64,000 nt of DNA, from assembly GCF_014202315.1 (NCBI RefSeq), contig NZ_JACHGN010000010.1:62001-126000 (forward strand), in the 5' to 3' direction. Below the pieces are notes generated by a model. That model did no database searches, was not told the origin of the DNA, and saw nothing but the letters and a program-made list of their open reading frames with translations. The stretch's first letter is position 1; the number at the start of each line of letters is the position of its first letter. This stretch comes from Thermocatellispora tengchongensis. Lineage in GTDB: Bacteria; Actinomycetota; Actinomycetes; Streptosporangiales; Streptosporangiaceae. A program made the translations under genes and the position numbers. Positions 1-8,521 of the stretch are shown in pieces.

Positions 1-49
1 CCGGTCGTGATCCCGGCCCGAAAGAAGCTCGCGGGGAGTCGTGGCCGGG

Positions 50-271
50 TCAGCCCGGCCGGTGCGTGCCCACGTTGAGGATGAGGCCGGCTGACACGGG
101 GGCGTCGGCGGGGGAGCAGTGGGCCGGCAGCGGGGGCAGGGTGGTCGGGACGCCTCCGAGTGTGAGGGTGAGGTCGTAGGCGCAGGGCGGGGGGTTGGCG
201 GCGGCGGGGGTGGCCGGGAGCAGGGGGAAGAGGGCCGCCGCGAGGGCGGCCGGGAGGACGGCTCGGCGCAT
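50..271 (-). CDS. small secreted protein of unknown function
   Basis: A 73-residue protein with a start codon at 269-271. The first ~25 residues form a Sec-type signal peptide: MRR, then a long Ala/Leu stretch, then a likely cleavage at AAA|NPPP. The mature ~48 residues contain two cysteines (in PPCAY and AHCSP) that could form one disulfide. No family is recognised. The same frame stays open upstream to 601, but those codons run antisense through the TetR gene and are Arg/His-rich, so the short version is preferred. A weak GGACC lies upstream as a possible ribosome binding site. It could also be spurious. Confidence 0.5.
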   Translation of the reverse strand: MRRAVLPAALAAALFPLLPATPAAANPPPCAYDLTLTLGGVPTTLPPLPAHCSPADAPVSAGLILNVGTHRPG

Positions 272-354
272 GTGAGGTCCGTTCCGGTTGGAGGCTGCAC
301 AAGGGGCGTGGGGGGTGTTTCCGGGTTCGCCGGTCGCGGAACGTGTCCTCGTGG

Positions 355-939
355 TTACGTTGTGCTGCTCTCCGGGGCGCGCAGGCCGTCGAGGAAGAGG
401 TCCAGGCAGCGGCGCCAGGTGTCGGGGGCGGTGTCGATCGACTCGCGGATCACCTGCGACACCGCCCACACCAGGGTGACCAGGTCCTGCGGTTCGAAGT
501 CGGGGCGCAGGCGGCCGCTGCGCTTGGCCCGCTCGATGATCTGACCGGCCTGCTCGAAGCCGCGCGTGCAGGCCGCGGACGCCTCGGCGGTGAGCCGCCA
601 CTGCGCGGCCACGGCGTCGTTGAGGCCGCGGTCCTGGGCCTGGAGGGCGAAGAGCCCTTCGAGGAAGGAGACCAGGCCGTGCCAGGGGTCGGGGTCGGCG
701 AGGGCGGAGTCGATGACGCGGTCGAGGGCGGCCAGCCGGTCGGGGAAGATCGCCTCGAACAGGGCGTCGCGGGTGGGGAAGTGGTTGTAGAGCGTGCCGA
801 TGCTGACCCCGGCCCGGCGCGCGATCTCCTCCAGTGGCGCGTTCATGCCGCGCTCGCCGAACACCTGTGTCGCGGCGGCGAGGAGTTTGTCGCGGTTGCG
901 CGCGGCGTCGGCCCGCAGCGGCTTGGTTCCGGCTGCCAT
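355..939 (-). CDS. TetR/AcrR family transcriptional regulator
   Basis: A 194-residue TetR repressor. The N-terminal helix-turn-helix (about residues 12-58) shows the classic signature RAGVSIGTLYNHFPTRDAL. The rest is an all-helical ligand-binding domain. The start MAAGTKPL at 937-939 gives the normal TetR length; the open frame upstream reads through the intergenic region and is not needed. It is divergent from the SDR gene at 1037, with an imperfect palindrome between them, so it probably represses itself and the SDR gene. The ligand cannot be read from sequence. Confidence 0.9.
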   Translation of the reverse strand: MAAGTKPLRADAARNRDKLLAAATQVFGERGMNAPLEEIARRAGVSIGTLYNHFPTRDALFEAIFPDRLAALDRVIDSALADPDPWHGLVSFLEGLFALQAQDRGLNDAVAAQWRLTAEASAACTRGFEQAGQIIERAKRSGRLRPDFEPQDLVTLVWAVSQVIRESIDTAPDTWRRCLDLFLDGLRAPESSTT

Positions 940-1003
940 GTCCCCATCATACGAAGTTGAGGGTTGTTTCAAGTTCTGTGCTAGGGTTGGGGCGGAAGAG
1001 AAT

Positions 1004-1019
1004 TTGAGGATACCCTCAA
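1004..1019. promoter_or_regulatory. imperfect palindrome, likely TetR operator
   Basis: TTGAGGATACCCTCAA is symmetric apart from one mismatched pair. It lies in the ~97-bp gap between the divergent tetR and SDR genes, just ahead of the SDR ribosome binding site. A related half-site (GTTGAGGGTTG) occurs around 957. TetR genes usually bind such a site in the shared intergenic region; this assignment is an inference. Confidence 0.5.
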
Positions 1020-1036
1020 GTTGAGGAGGTACTGCC

Positions 1037-1774
1037 ATGTCCGCAGTCGCCCAAGCGCGCGGGACCGCCGTGGTCGTCGGGGTCGGGCCGGGGCTCGGCA
1101 TGTCCATGGCGCGAAGGTTCGGGCGCGAGGGGTACCGGGTGGCGCTGATCTCGCGCACCGGCGCCCGGCACGCGGGGTACGTCGCGGAGCTGGCCGGGGA
1201 GGGGATCGAGGCGTCCGCGCACGCCGCCGACGTGCGCGACCGCGACCGGCTGCTCGCCGTGCTCGACGCGGTGTCCGAGCGGCACGGCGGCGTGGACCTC
1301 GTCTACTACGGGCCCGGTGCCGCCGACGCGGAGCCGAAGCCCGGCCCCATCGAGGCGGTGGACGCGGGGAGCGTGCGGAAGGCGATGGAGTGGGTGTACC
1401 CGGCCGTCGAGGTGGCCGGCCGGGTGCTGCCGGGGATGATCGAGCGCGGCGCGGGCGGGCTGCTGTTCGCCGGCGGCCTCAGCGCGGTCATGCCGATGCC
1501 GCCGCTCGGCGCCCTGGCGGTGTCCTCGGCGGCGCTGCGCAACTACGCCGTGACCCTGAACGCCGCGCTGGCCGACACGGGCGTGTACGCCGGGACGCTC
1601 ATCATCGGCGGCCTCATCGAGCGCGGTGACATCCACGCCCTGGTGATGTCGCAGCCGGACCGGTTCGGGGACGTGGGCGCCCGCTCGCTCGACCCCGACG
1701 AGATCGCCGGCGTCGCCTGGGACATGTTCGTCAAGCGCGACCGGGCCGAGGAGACGTTCAGCGCCTTCGGGTGA
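1037..1774 (+). CDS. SDR-fold protein lacking the catalytic YxxxK motif
   Basis: A 245-residue short-chain dehydrogenase/reductase-like protein preceded by a strong GAGGAGGT ribosome binding site. The nucleotide-binding Gly-rich loop is GVGPGLG (about residues 15-21), followed by the usual Rossmann segments (ISRTG, HAADVRD). Where classical SDRs have YxxxK followed by AALRNY, this protein reads LAVSS then AALRNY, so both catalytic Tyr and Lys appear replaced. It may be a binding or regulatory SDR, or use other residues. It is divergent from the TetR gene and probably controlled by it. Confidence 0.85.
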   Translation: MSAVAQARGTAVVVGVGPGLGMSMARRFGREGYRVALISRTGARHAGYVAELAGEGIEASAHAADVRDRDRLLAVLDAVSERHGGVDLVYYGPGAADAEPKPGPIEAVDAGSVRKAMEWVYPAVEVAGRVLPGMIERGAGGLLFAGGLSAVMPMPPLGALAVSSAALRNYAVTLNAALADTGVYAGTLIIGGLIERGDIHALVMSQPDRFGDVGARSLDPDEIAGVAWDMFVKRDRAEETFSAFG

Positions 1775-1777
1775 GCG

Positions 1778-2896
1778 TCACCAGGCGCCCCCGCCACCGC
1801 CCCCGCCCCCGCCGGAGTCGCTGGACCCGCTCGACCCGCTGCCGCTGGAGGACCAGGAGGACGAGCCGTGGCCGCGGTGGGAGCGGCGGTACGACGACCG
1901 GGGGCGGGCGCCCCCGGAGCCCCAGAACCGGTTCATCAGGAACGACAGCGCGATCAGCCCGGCCACCACCAGCGCGATCTGCAGCAGCGGCCCATCCGAG
2001 GAACCCGACTCCGCGGACGACTCGGCGGAGCCGCAGCCGCCGGTCCCCCGGGTGTACCGCTCGTCGTCCCACGCGCCGTCGCGCAGTGCCTGGAGCTGCG
2101 AGTCGCCGTCGCCGTCAGAGCGCCGGTCGGAGCGCCGGTCGCCGGACCCCTCCTCGGGCAGGTCCAGGGCCCGGGTGGGGAAGGCGACGTCGAGGGCGAG
2201 CAGGGTGCCGGGCCGTACGTTCTCCGCCTGGGCCGTCGTGACACGGGTGGAGGCGTCCACCTTGGCGGTCAGCCCCGAGCCCGTCTCGGTGAAGGCGGCG
2301 TACACGTCGCCCTCGCGCTTCCTGCCGGCGTCCGGCACGCGCACGGTCACCCACAGCCGGTCGAGCGGCTGCTGCCACCTGGCGCCCCACACCGGCAGAT
2401 GCAGGAACGCGTGCTCGCGGTAGACCTCCACCGCGTCGGCCAGCGTGTACGTCACCCGGAACGTCCTGGTCGAGCCGGGTGCCGCGTCGAAGTACCACAC
2501 GATGCGGTGGGTGAAGGCGAACGCGCAGGACGTCTCGGCGTACGTGCCCGCCGGGCGCTCCACCCCGAGCTCCGGGGTGCCCTCCTCACGATAGGGCGTG
2601 CCGTTCTCGCTCACCCGGACGTCCGACAGCGAACTGTCGCCGCCCAGCGGCACGTCCACGTACGCCCCGTGGCCCTCGCCGGTGAAGCGGAAGGTGTGGT
2701 CCTCCGTGACGAGCACGGTGCCGTCGTCGCGCACGTCGGCCGTGACGACCGTCTCGGGCAGCGTGTAGACCGGCGCCGCCGCGGCGGCGGGCGCCGGTGC
2801 GAGCCCCGCCAGGGCGATGGCCGCGCCCAGGGCGGGCGCCATGAGCGCGAGCGCGGCCCTCCGGCCCGGCCGTCGTGAGTGGTCGCCGTCGTCCAT
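1778..2896 (-). CDS. DUF2207 family membrane protein
   Basis: 372 residues. An N-terminal signal peptide (about residues 14-42, ending AAAAA) leads into a DUF2207 ectodomain (about 45-270) rich in beta strands. A single membrane helix follows (LLQIALVVAGLIALSFLMN, about 306-325), then a Ser/Gly-rich tail ending in nine glycines and AW. That tail is typical of actinobacterial DUF2207 and TPM-domain proteins. Shorter than two-helix DUF2207 proteins. The start at 2896 has GGGGG about 6 nt upstream. It is divergent from the SARP regulator. Function unknown; a cell-envelope role is likely. Confidence 0.85.
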   Translation of the reverse strand: MDDGDHSRRPGRRAALALMAPALGAAIALAGLAPAPAAAAAPVYTLPETVVTADVRDDGTVLVTEDHTFRFTGEGHGAYVDVPLGGDSSLSDVRVSENGTPYREEGTPELGVERPAGTYAETSCAFAFTHRIVWYFDAAPGSTRTFRVTYTLADAVEVYREHAFLHLPVWGARWQQPLDRLWVTVRVPDAGRKREGDVYAAFTETGSGLTAKVDASTRVTTAQAENVRPGTLLALDVAFPTRALDLPEEGSGDRRSDRRSDGDGDSQLQALRDGAWDDERYTRGTGGCGSAESSAESGSSDGPLLQIALVVAGLIALSFLMNRFWGSGGARPRSSYRRSHRGHGSSSWSSSGSGSSGSSDSGGGGGGGGGAW

Positions 2897-3065
2897 GCCA
2901 TGCCCCCAGTGCCCCCCGCGTGCCGTCCCCTGTGCCGGCTACGCGCCCCTTCGGGGAATCGCCGTTTTCGTGACGTTGGTTATGACGCCGCCGGAGGGGG
3001 CGTGGTTCGGGATCGATCCCATCCGGCAGCGGGGACGCCTGCCGGGAAACGGGATACTGAAGGAC

Positions 3066-6000
3066 ATGCGGTTCGGCGTTCTCGGCACCACCGAGGCCCT
3101 GCTCGACGACGGGCGGCGCCTTCCCGTCGGCGGCCCCGGGGTGCGGGCGCTGCTGGCCATGCTGCTGCTCGGCGCGGGCCGGGTCGTCACCGCGGAGCAC
3201 CTGATCGACGGCCTGTACGGCGCCGACCCGCCCGCGGGCGCGACCAACGCGCTGCAGTCGCACGTCTCCAGGCTCCGGCAGGTGCTCAAGGCGGGCCCGG
3301 TCGCGGTCGAGTACCACGCAGCCGGCTACCGCCTCGCCGTCGATCCCGGTGACGTGGACGCGCACCGGTTCGAGCGGCTGGCCGAGCGCGGCCGGGCGGC
3401 CCGCGCCGCGGGCGAGCACGCCGAGGCGGCGGCCCTGCTGCGCGAGGCACTGGCGCTGTGGCGCGGCCCCGCGCTCGCCGACGTGCGCGACGCGCCGTTC
3501 GCGGCGGCCCAGGCCGTACGCCTGGAGGAGCTGCGCCTGGCCGCCCTCGAAGACCGCGCCGAGGCCGACCTGGCCCTGCGCGGCGTTCCGGGGAGCGAGC
3601 GGCACGGGGCGCTGGTGGCCGAGCTGCGCGACCTGGTGGCGGCGCATCCGCTGCGGGAGCGGCTGCGCGGGCAGCTCATGCGGGCGCTGCACGCCGAGGG
3701 CCGCCGGGCGGAGGCGCTGGAGGTCTTCGAGGACGCGCGGCGGCTGCTCGCCGACGAGCTGGGCGCCGACCCGTCGGCGGAGCTCGCGGCCGTGCACCTG
3801 GCGATCCTGCGCGCCGACGGCGGGCCGGTGACCTCCCCAGGCGCCTCCCCGGGCGCCGAGGAGGCCGGACGGCGGCGCGGGCTGCCGGAACAGCTCACCT
3901 CGTTCGTGGGACGGGCCGACGAGCTGGAGCGGGTGGGCAAGCTGCTGGCCGAGGCGCGACTGGTCACCCTAACCGGGCCGGGAGGCGCGGGCAAGAGCCG
4001 GCTGGCGATCGAGGCGGCGGCGCGGGCGCGTGGTGAGGTGTACTTCGCGGCGCTGGCCACCCTCGCCGAGGGGCGCGAGGTGCCGCAGGCGGTGCTCGCG
4101 GCGCTGGGGCTGCGCGAGCGCGGCATCCAGTGGCCGGCCGGCGAGCAGCCGCCCGCGCAGGACGTGACCGAGCGCCTGGTCGCCGCGCTCGCCGACCGCG
4201 AGGCGCTGCTGGTGCTGGACAACTGCGAGCATGTCGTGGACGCCGCGGCGCGGCTGGCCGACCGGCTGCTCGGGGCCTGCCCCGGCCTGCGCGTCCTGGC
4301 CACCAGCCGCGAGGCGCTGGGCATCACCGGCGAGTCGCTGTGCCCGGTGCCGCCGCTGCCGCTGCCCGCCCCGGGGGCGGGGCCCGCCGAGGCCGCGGGC
4401 TCCCCGGCCGTGCGGCTGTTCGCCGATCGGGCCGCCGCGGTCTCCCCCGGCTTCCGGGTGGACGCCGCCACGGTGGCCGACGTCGTACGCGTCTGCCGTA
4501 CGCTCGACGGGCTCCCGCTGGCGATCGAGCTGGCGGCGGCCAGGCTGCGCGCGCTCAGGCTCGCCGACGTGGCCGACCGGCTCGACGACCGCTTCCGGCT
4601 GCTGTCGCGCGGCTCGCGCACCGCCCAGCCGCGGCACCAGACGCTGCGCGCCGTGGTGGCCTGGAGCTGGGATCTGCTCGACCCGGCCGAGCGGGTGATG
4701 GCCGGGCGGCTCACCGTGTTCCCGGGCGGGGCCACGCTGGAGGCGGTGGCGCGGGTGTGCGGGCTGCCCGCGTACGAGGCGGAGGAACTGCTCACCGGCC
4801 TGGTGGAGAAGTCGCTGGTGGAGGCGGCGGAGGGCCGCTACCGGATGCTGGAGACGATCCGGGCCTTCTGCGCCGAGCGGCTGGGGGAGTCCGGCGAGGG
4901 CGAGGAGGCGCGGCTGCGGCGGGCGCACGCCGCGTACTACCTGGAGCTGGCCGAGACCGCGGCGCCGCGCCTGCACACCGGCGAGCAGCTCACCTGGCTG
5001 GCCCGGCTCACCGCCGAGCGGGACAACCTGTTCGCCGCGCTGCGCTGGGCGGTCGCCGAGCGCGCGACGGAGATCGGGCTGAGGCTGGTGGTCAACCTGT
5101 CGGCGTACTGGTGGCTGCGCGGGATGCGCGGCGAGGCGGCGCCGCTGGCCGCCGCCCTGCTCGATGTCGTGGGGCCGGAGCCGCCGCCGGACATGATCGA
5201 GGAGTACGCGATGTGCGTGCTGAGCGCGGTGCAGATCCCCGGCCACGTGGCCGAGCCCGCGCCGTACCTGCGCGTCGTCGAGCGCATCCTGCACAGCCGC
5301 GAGATCCCGCTGCGCCATCCGTTCCTGCTGCTGTTCTGGGGCACGATGATGGGCATGCCCGAGGACGGCTCCGCCGCCGACCTGGGCGCGCTGCGGGCCA
5401 TCCTGGCCGGCGAGAGCCCGTGGGTGCGCGGGCTGATGGCCCTGGGCACCGCCTACCAGTGCCTGCTGGCCGAGGCCGAGGTCGCCGAGGCCGAGCGGAT
5501 GTTCGTCGCCGCCCTGGCCTCGTTCCGCGAGTCCGGCGACCGGTGGGGCGTGGCGACCTCGCTGTGCGAGCTGGCCAAGCTGGCCGACTGGCGCGGCGAG
5601 CGCGACCGGGCCGTGGCGATGTCCGATGAGGCGACAGTGCTGATCGAGCAACTGGGCGCGAGCGAGGACATCCCGGAAATCGTCTGCCAGCGCGGCCTGA
5701 TCCACCTGCGCGCCGGCGACCTCGACGCGGCGCACGCCGACTACACCCGGGCCGCCGAGCTGGCCCGGCGCGCGGCGCTGCCCGAGGCGCGGGCGCGGGC
5801 CACCGTCGGGCTGGTGGAGGTGGCGCGGCTGCGCGGCGACCTCGGCACGGCCGCGCGGCTGTGCGAGGAGGCCCTGGCCGCCGCCCCGGGCGCGTGGTTC
5901 GGCGCGGGGGAGGGGCGGGCGATGCTGTTCGTCGCCCGGGGGCGGATCGCCGCCGCGCGGGGCGAGGTGGCGGAGGCCGAGGCGTGCCACCGGCAGGCGG

Positions 6001-6275
6001 TCGCGTGGGCGGTCGCCAACCCGAGCTTCCCGGCCGCGGCCGATGCGGTGGAGGGCCTGGCCGGCGTCGCGGTGCTGCGGGGCGACCATCACCGGGCGGC
6101 GCTGTTGTTCGGCGCGGCCCGCGCGTGGCGCGGCACCGAGACGGTCCCGGGGCCGGACGCCGCCCGTGAGTCCGCCCTGGCCCGCGAGGCGCTGGGCGAG
6201 GAGGTGTACGCCGCCGCCCACGCCGTCGGCGCCGCGATGACCCGCGCGGAGGCCCTGGCCTTCCTCGGCCTGTGA
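3066..6275 (+). CDS. AfsR/DnrI-type SARP regulator with NB-ARC and TPR domains
   Basis: 1069 residues. N-terminal winged-helix DNA-binding domain (MRFGVLGTTEALLDDG, about 1-90) and bacterial transcriptional activation domain (about 95-245). Then an NB-ARC/STAND ATPase with P-loop GPGGAGKS near residue 302 and Walker B LLVLDNCEH near 380. A long helical TPR-like C-terminus follows (about 620-1069). Such large SARPs act as ATP-driven switches that activate secondary-metabolism or developmental promoters. No biosynthetic cluster is adjacent, so the target is unknown. The start at 3066 opens the conserved DNA-binding domain; the frame continues upstream without homology. Confidence 0.92.
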   Translation: MRFGVLGTTEALLDDGRRLPVGGPGVRALLAMLLLGAGRVVTAEHLIDGLYGADPPAGATNALQSHVSRLRQVLKAGPVAVEYHAAGYRLAVDPGDVDAHRFERLAERGRAARAAGEHAEAAALLREALALWRGPALADVRDAPFAAAQAVRLEELRLAALEDRAEADLALRGVPGSERHGALVAELRDLVAAHPLRERLRGQLMRALHAEGRRAEALEVFEDARRLLADELGADPSAELAAVHLAILRADGGPVTSPGASPGAEEAGRRRGLPEQLTSFVGRADELERVGKLLAEARLVTLTGPGGAGKSRLAIEAAARARGEVYFAALATLAEGREVPQAVLAALGLRERGIQWPAGEQPPAQDVTERLVAALADREALLVLDNCEHVVDAAARLADRLLGACPGLRVLATSREALGITGESLCPVPPLPLPAPGAGPAEAAGSPAVRLFADRAAAVSPGFRVDAATVADVVRVCRTLDGLPLAIELAAARLRALRLADVADRLDDRFRLLSRGSRTAQPRHQTLRAVVAWSWDLLDPAERVMAGRLTVFPGGATLEAVARVCGLPAYEAEELLTGLVEKSLVEAAEGRYRMLETIRAFCAERLGESGEGEEARLRRAHAAYYLELAETAAPRLHTGEQLTWLARLTAERDNLFAALRWAVAERATEIGLRLVVNLSAYWWLRGMRGEAAPLAAALLDVVGPEPPPDMIEEYAMCVLSAVQIPGHVAEPAPYLRVVERILHSREIPLRHPFLLLFWGTMMGMPEDGSAADLGALRAILAGESPWVRGLMALGTAYQCLLAEAEVAEAERMFVAALASFRESGDRWGVATSLCELAKLADWRGERDRAVAMSDEATVLIEQLGASEDIPEIVCQRGLIHLRAGDLDAAHADYTRAAELARRAALPEARARATVGLVEVARLRGDLGTAARLCEEALAAAPGAWFGAGEGRAMLFVARGRIAAARGEVAEAEACHRQAVAWAVANPSFPAAADAVEGLAGVAVLRGDHHRAALLFGAARAWRGTETVPGPDAARESALAREALGEEVYAAAHAVGAAMTRAEALAFLGL

Positions 6276-6317
6276 GCCCGCCCTTTGTGCCGTCGGTGAG
6301 CCAGGCTGTGAGCCGGG

Positions 6318-6818
6318 TCAGTCCGTCCTGGCCATGCGGCGCATCGCCTGTGCGTACAGGCGGGCGAAGGCCCGCTGGAGCAGCACCGTGACCGGCCCGG
6401 CCGCCTTGGCGTACCAGCTCGCGGGGAGGCTGTAGGAGGTGACGGTGAACCGCACCGCGCCGTCGTCGCCCAGCTCGACCAGGAACGCCTCCTCGCCCTT
6501 GGCGGGATGGCCGGGCAGCGTGCCGTACCCGAACCCGGCGCGGCGCTTCTCCCGCAGCGTCCACACGACCCGGCACGGGATCGTGATCGGCCCGAGCCGG
6601 CACACGATGGTCGCGCCCTCCTCGGCGCGCGGCGCCGACGCGCGCGGTCGCATCCAGAGGGCGGCGTGGCCGCGCCAGCTCATCAGCGCCTCCGCCGCCC
6701 GGACGAACTCCGCCTCGCCGTGCCCCAGGATCGCCTGGTAGCGCAGGTGGCGGTAGCCGGGCGCGGGCTCGGCACCCTCGCGGGTACGGCCGACCGGCGC
6801 GTACGTGAAGCTGGTCAT
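6318..6818 (-). CDS. DUF1990 family protein
   Basis: 166 residues covering the whole DUF1990 domain, with characteristic segments FTYAPVGRT near the N-terminus, GYRHLRYQAILG and GFGYGTLPGHPAKGEEAF. DUF1990 proteins have a START/SRPBCC-like fold and no agreed biochemical role. Ribosome binding site GAGGAG lies 7 nt before the ATG. It is the second gene of an operon with the YndJ-like membrane protein, 18 bp downstream of it, an arrangement consistent with a shared membrane or stress function. Confidence 0.85.
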   Translation of the reverse strand: MTSFTYAPVGRTREGAEPAPGYRHLRYQAILGHGEAEFVRAAEALMSWRGHAALWMRPRASAPRAEEGATIVCRLGPITIPCRVVWTLREKRRAGFGYGTLPGHPAKGEEAFLVELGDDGAVRFTVTSYSLPASWYAKAAGPVTVLLQRAFARLYAQAMRRMARTD

Positions 6819-6836
6819 CTGCGGTCTCCTCGGGCG

Positions 6837-7649
6837 TCACAGGGGGATGGGGCGGAGGCGGAGCCAGGCCGCCAGGGCGCACAGGGCGAAGCCGAAGGCG
6901 TTGAGCACGCCGTGGGTGGCCGTCATCCACGCGATCGACGGCTTGGGCAGGCCGGTCGCCTCGCCCACCGCCCAGCTCAGGGCGAGCGGCATGGACGCCG
7001 CCAGCACCACGGCGCTCACCGCGAGGAGGGCCCGGGTCGCCCGGCCGGGCGCGCCCGAGCGTACCTCGGTGAACGTCAGCCAGGCGACCGTCCACATGCC
7101 CGCGGTCAGCACCAGCGCGCCGGCCAGCTCGGCCCACTCGGCCACGAAGTAGCCGCCGAGCACCATGAGCGTGCCCGCCGGGACGCTGAGCGCGGCCAGC
7201 CGCGCCGCCGCACCGGGGCCGGCCGCCCGCGCGACCAGGCCCGCCACCAGCGCCGCGGCGAAGCCGGCGTAGTGGAAGTGCGCCACGGTCAGCGCCAGGA
7301 TCGGCGGCTCGAAGCCCCACAGGGTGCGCCCGGCCCGCTCGGCGACGAGCGCGACCGCGGCGATCGACGGGGTGGCCAGCGCGGTCGCCGCCGCCAGGCC
7401 GAGCGGCAGGGAGCGGGCGCGGGCCCAGGCGCGCGGGGCGAGCAGGGCCAGCGCGGCGGTGGCCGGCAGGTACAGCGCCGCGAGGGCCGCGGCGGGCGGG
7501 CCCGGCGGCAGCCACAGCGACACGGCCCCGGGCAGGGCTCCGGCCCACCACCAGCGCCGCATCGCCACCGGTACGGCGATCAGGCGCAGGCCCGCCGGGA
7601 TCACCACGAGCATGCCGGTGGCCAGCACCACGTTGAGCAGGAGCCGCAC
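6837..7649 (-). CDS. YndJ-like integral membrane protein
   Basis: 270 residues from a GTG start with GGAGG 5 nt upstream. The upstream in-frame TTG at 7685 lies inside a palindrome and is rejected. Some seven to eight hydrophobic helices fill the protein. The segment AHFHYAGF followed by a second histidine-bearing region (THGVLNAFG) resembles Bacillus YndJ. Those conserved histidines in membrane helices suggest metal or heme handling, but no function is established. It leads an operon with the DUF1990 gene. Confidence 0.75.
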   Translation of the reverse strand: MRLLLNVVLATGMLVVIPAGLRLIAVPVAMRRWWWAGALPGAVSLWLPPGPPAAALAALYLPATAALALLAPRAWARARSLPLGLAAATALATPSIAAVALVAERAGRTLWGFEPPILALTVAHFHYAGFAAALVAGLVARAAGPGAAARLAALSVPAGTLMVLGGYFVAEWAELAGALVLTAGMWTVAWLTFTEVRSGAPGRATRALLAVSAVVLAASMPLALSWAVGEATGLPKPSIAWMTATHGVLNAFGFALCALAAWLRLRPIPL

Positions 7650-7671
7650 GGAAGCCTCCACGGATGGGCTT

Positions 7672-7685
7672 TTGAACGCGTTCAA
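7672..7685. promoter_or_regulatory. perfect palindrome TTGAACGCGTTCAA
   Basis: A perfect 14-bp palindrome in the gap between the YndJ-like operon (minus strand) and the methyltransferase gene (plus strand). This form is typical of TetR-family operators. It sits 23 bp before the chosen GTG of the YndJ gene. No regulator gene adjoins it, so the binding protein would be encoded elsewhere. It supports placing the YndJ start downstream at 7649. Confidence 0.55.
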
Positions 7686-7759
7686 CCCGCGGCGCCCACG
7701 CTAGCAGGCCACGGTAAATCCAGTGGCGGCGGGGCGAGGGCACTGGGAACGATGGGTTC

Positions 7760-8515
7760 ATGTCGTTGCGCTTTCACGAGATCGCCGAGGGCGATCACCG
7801 CATACTCAACCCGTTCACGCCGGAGAAGCTGGACCTCCTGGGCGAGATCGTCCGCCCCGCCAAGGGCACCCGGATGCTCGACCTGGCCAGCGGGCGCGGA
7901 GAGCTGCTGTGCCAGTGGGCCGCGCGCTACGGCGTCGAAGGGGTCGGCGTGGACATCAGCCACGTCTTCCTCGACGGGGCGGTGCGGCGGGCGGCCGAGC
8001 TGGGCGTTGACGCCCTCGTCCGCTTCGAGCACGGCGAGGCGGGCGCGTACCTGCGCGAGACCGCGGCCGGCGCGGCGTACGACATCGTGTCCTGCCTGGG
8101 GGCGACCTGGATCGGCGGCGGGCTCGCCGGCACGATCGAGCTGATGCTGCCCGCGCTGAAGGACGGCGGGCTGCTGCTGGTCGGCGAGCCGTACTGGATC
8201 GCCGAGCCGCCGCCGGGCGCGACCGAGGCGCTGGGCTTCGGCCGGGAGGCGTTCGGCACCCTCGGCGAGACGCTGGACCGGTTCGAGTCGTGCGGGATGG
8301 AACTGCTGGAGATGGTCCTGGCCGACCAGGACAGCTGGGACCGCTACGCCGCGAGCCAGTGGTGGACGATGAGCGACTGGCTGGCCGCGAACCCCGGCGA
8401 TCCGGAGGCGGGCGAGATGCGCGCGTTCCTGGACCGGGCGCGCCGGTCCTACCTGGAGTACGGCCGCGATCACCTCGGCTGGGGCGTGTTCGTGCTGCGC
8501 CGCGCCCGGACCTGA
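7760..8515 (+). CDS. class I SAM-dependent methyltransferase
   Basis: 251 residues with a Rossmann-type SAM-binding core. Motif I is MLDLASGRGELL (about residues 39-50) and the acidic loop after strand 2 is VGVDIS (about 62-67). The later strand has the form DIVSCLGATWIGGG, and a C-terminal region follows the helices. The substrate cannot be read. No operon partner on the same strand: it lies between the YndJ operon and the convergent serpin gene, whose stop is 6 bp away. Confidence 0.85.
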   Translation: MSLRFHEIAEGDHRILNPFTPEKLDLLGEIVRPAKGTRMLDLASGRGELLCQWAARYGVEGVGVDISHVFLDGAVRRAAELGVDALVRFEHGEAGAYLRETAAGAAYDIVSCLGATWIGGGLAGTIELMLPALKDGGLLLVGEPYWIAEPPPGATEALGFGREAFGTLGETLDRFESCGMELLEMVLADQDSWDRYAASQWWTMSDWLAANPGDPEAGEMRAFLDRARRSYLEYGRDHLGWGVFVLRRART

Positions 8516-8521
8516 CCCCGG

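Noticed and set aside
3066-6275. SARP as cluster-situated regulator of a secondary-metabolite cluster
   Set aside because: No polyketide, peptide or terpene biosynthetic enzymes nearby; treated as an orphan regulator.
7650-7685. Upstream TTG start for the YndJ-like protein
   Set aside because: It lies within a perfect palindrome and has no ribosome binding site, whereas GTG 7649 has GGAGG at good spacing.
5092-7761. 889-codon minus-strand open frame
   Set aside because: Shadow of the SARP, DUF1990 and YndJ genes; composition typical of out-of-frame high-GC DNA.
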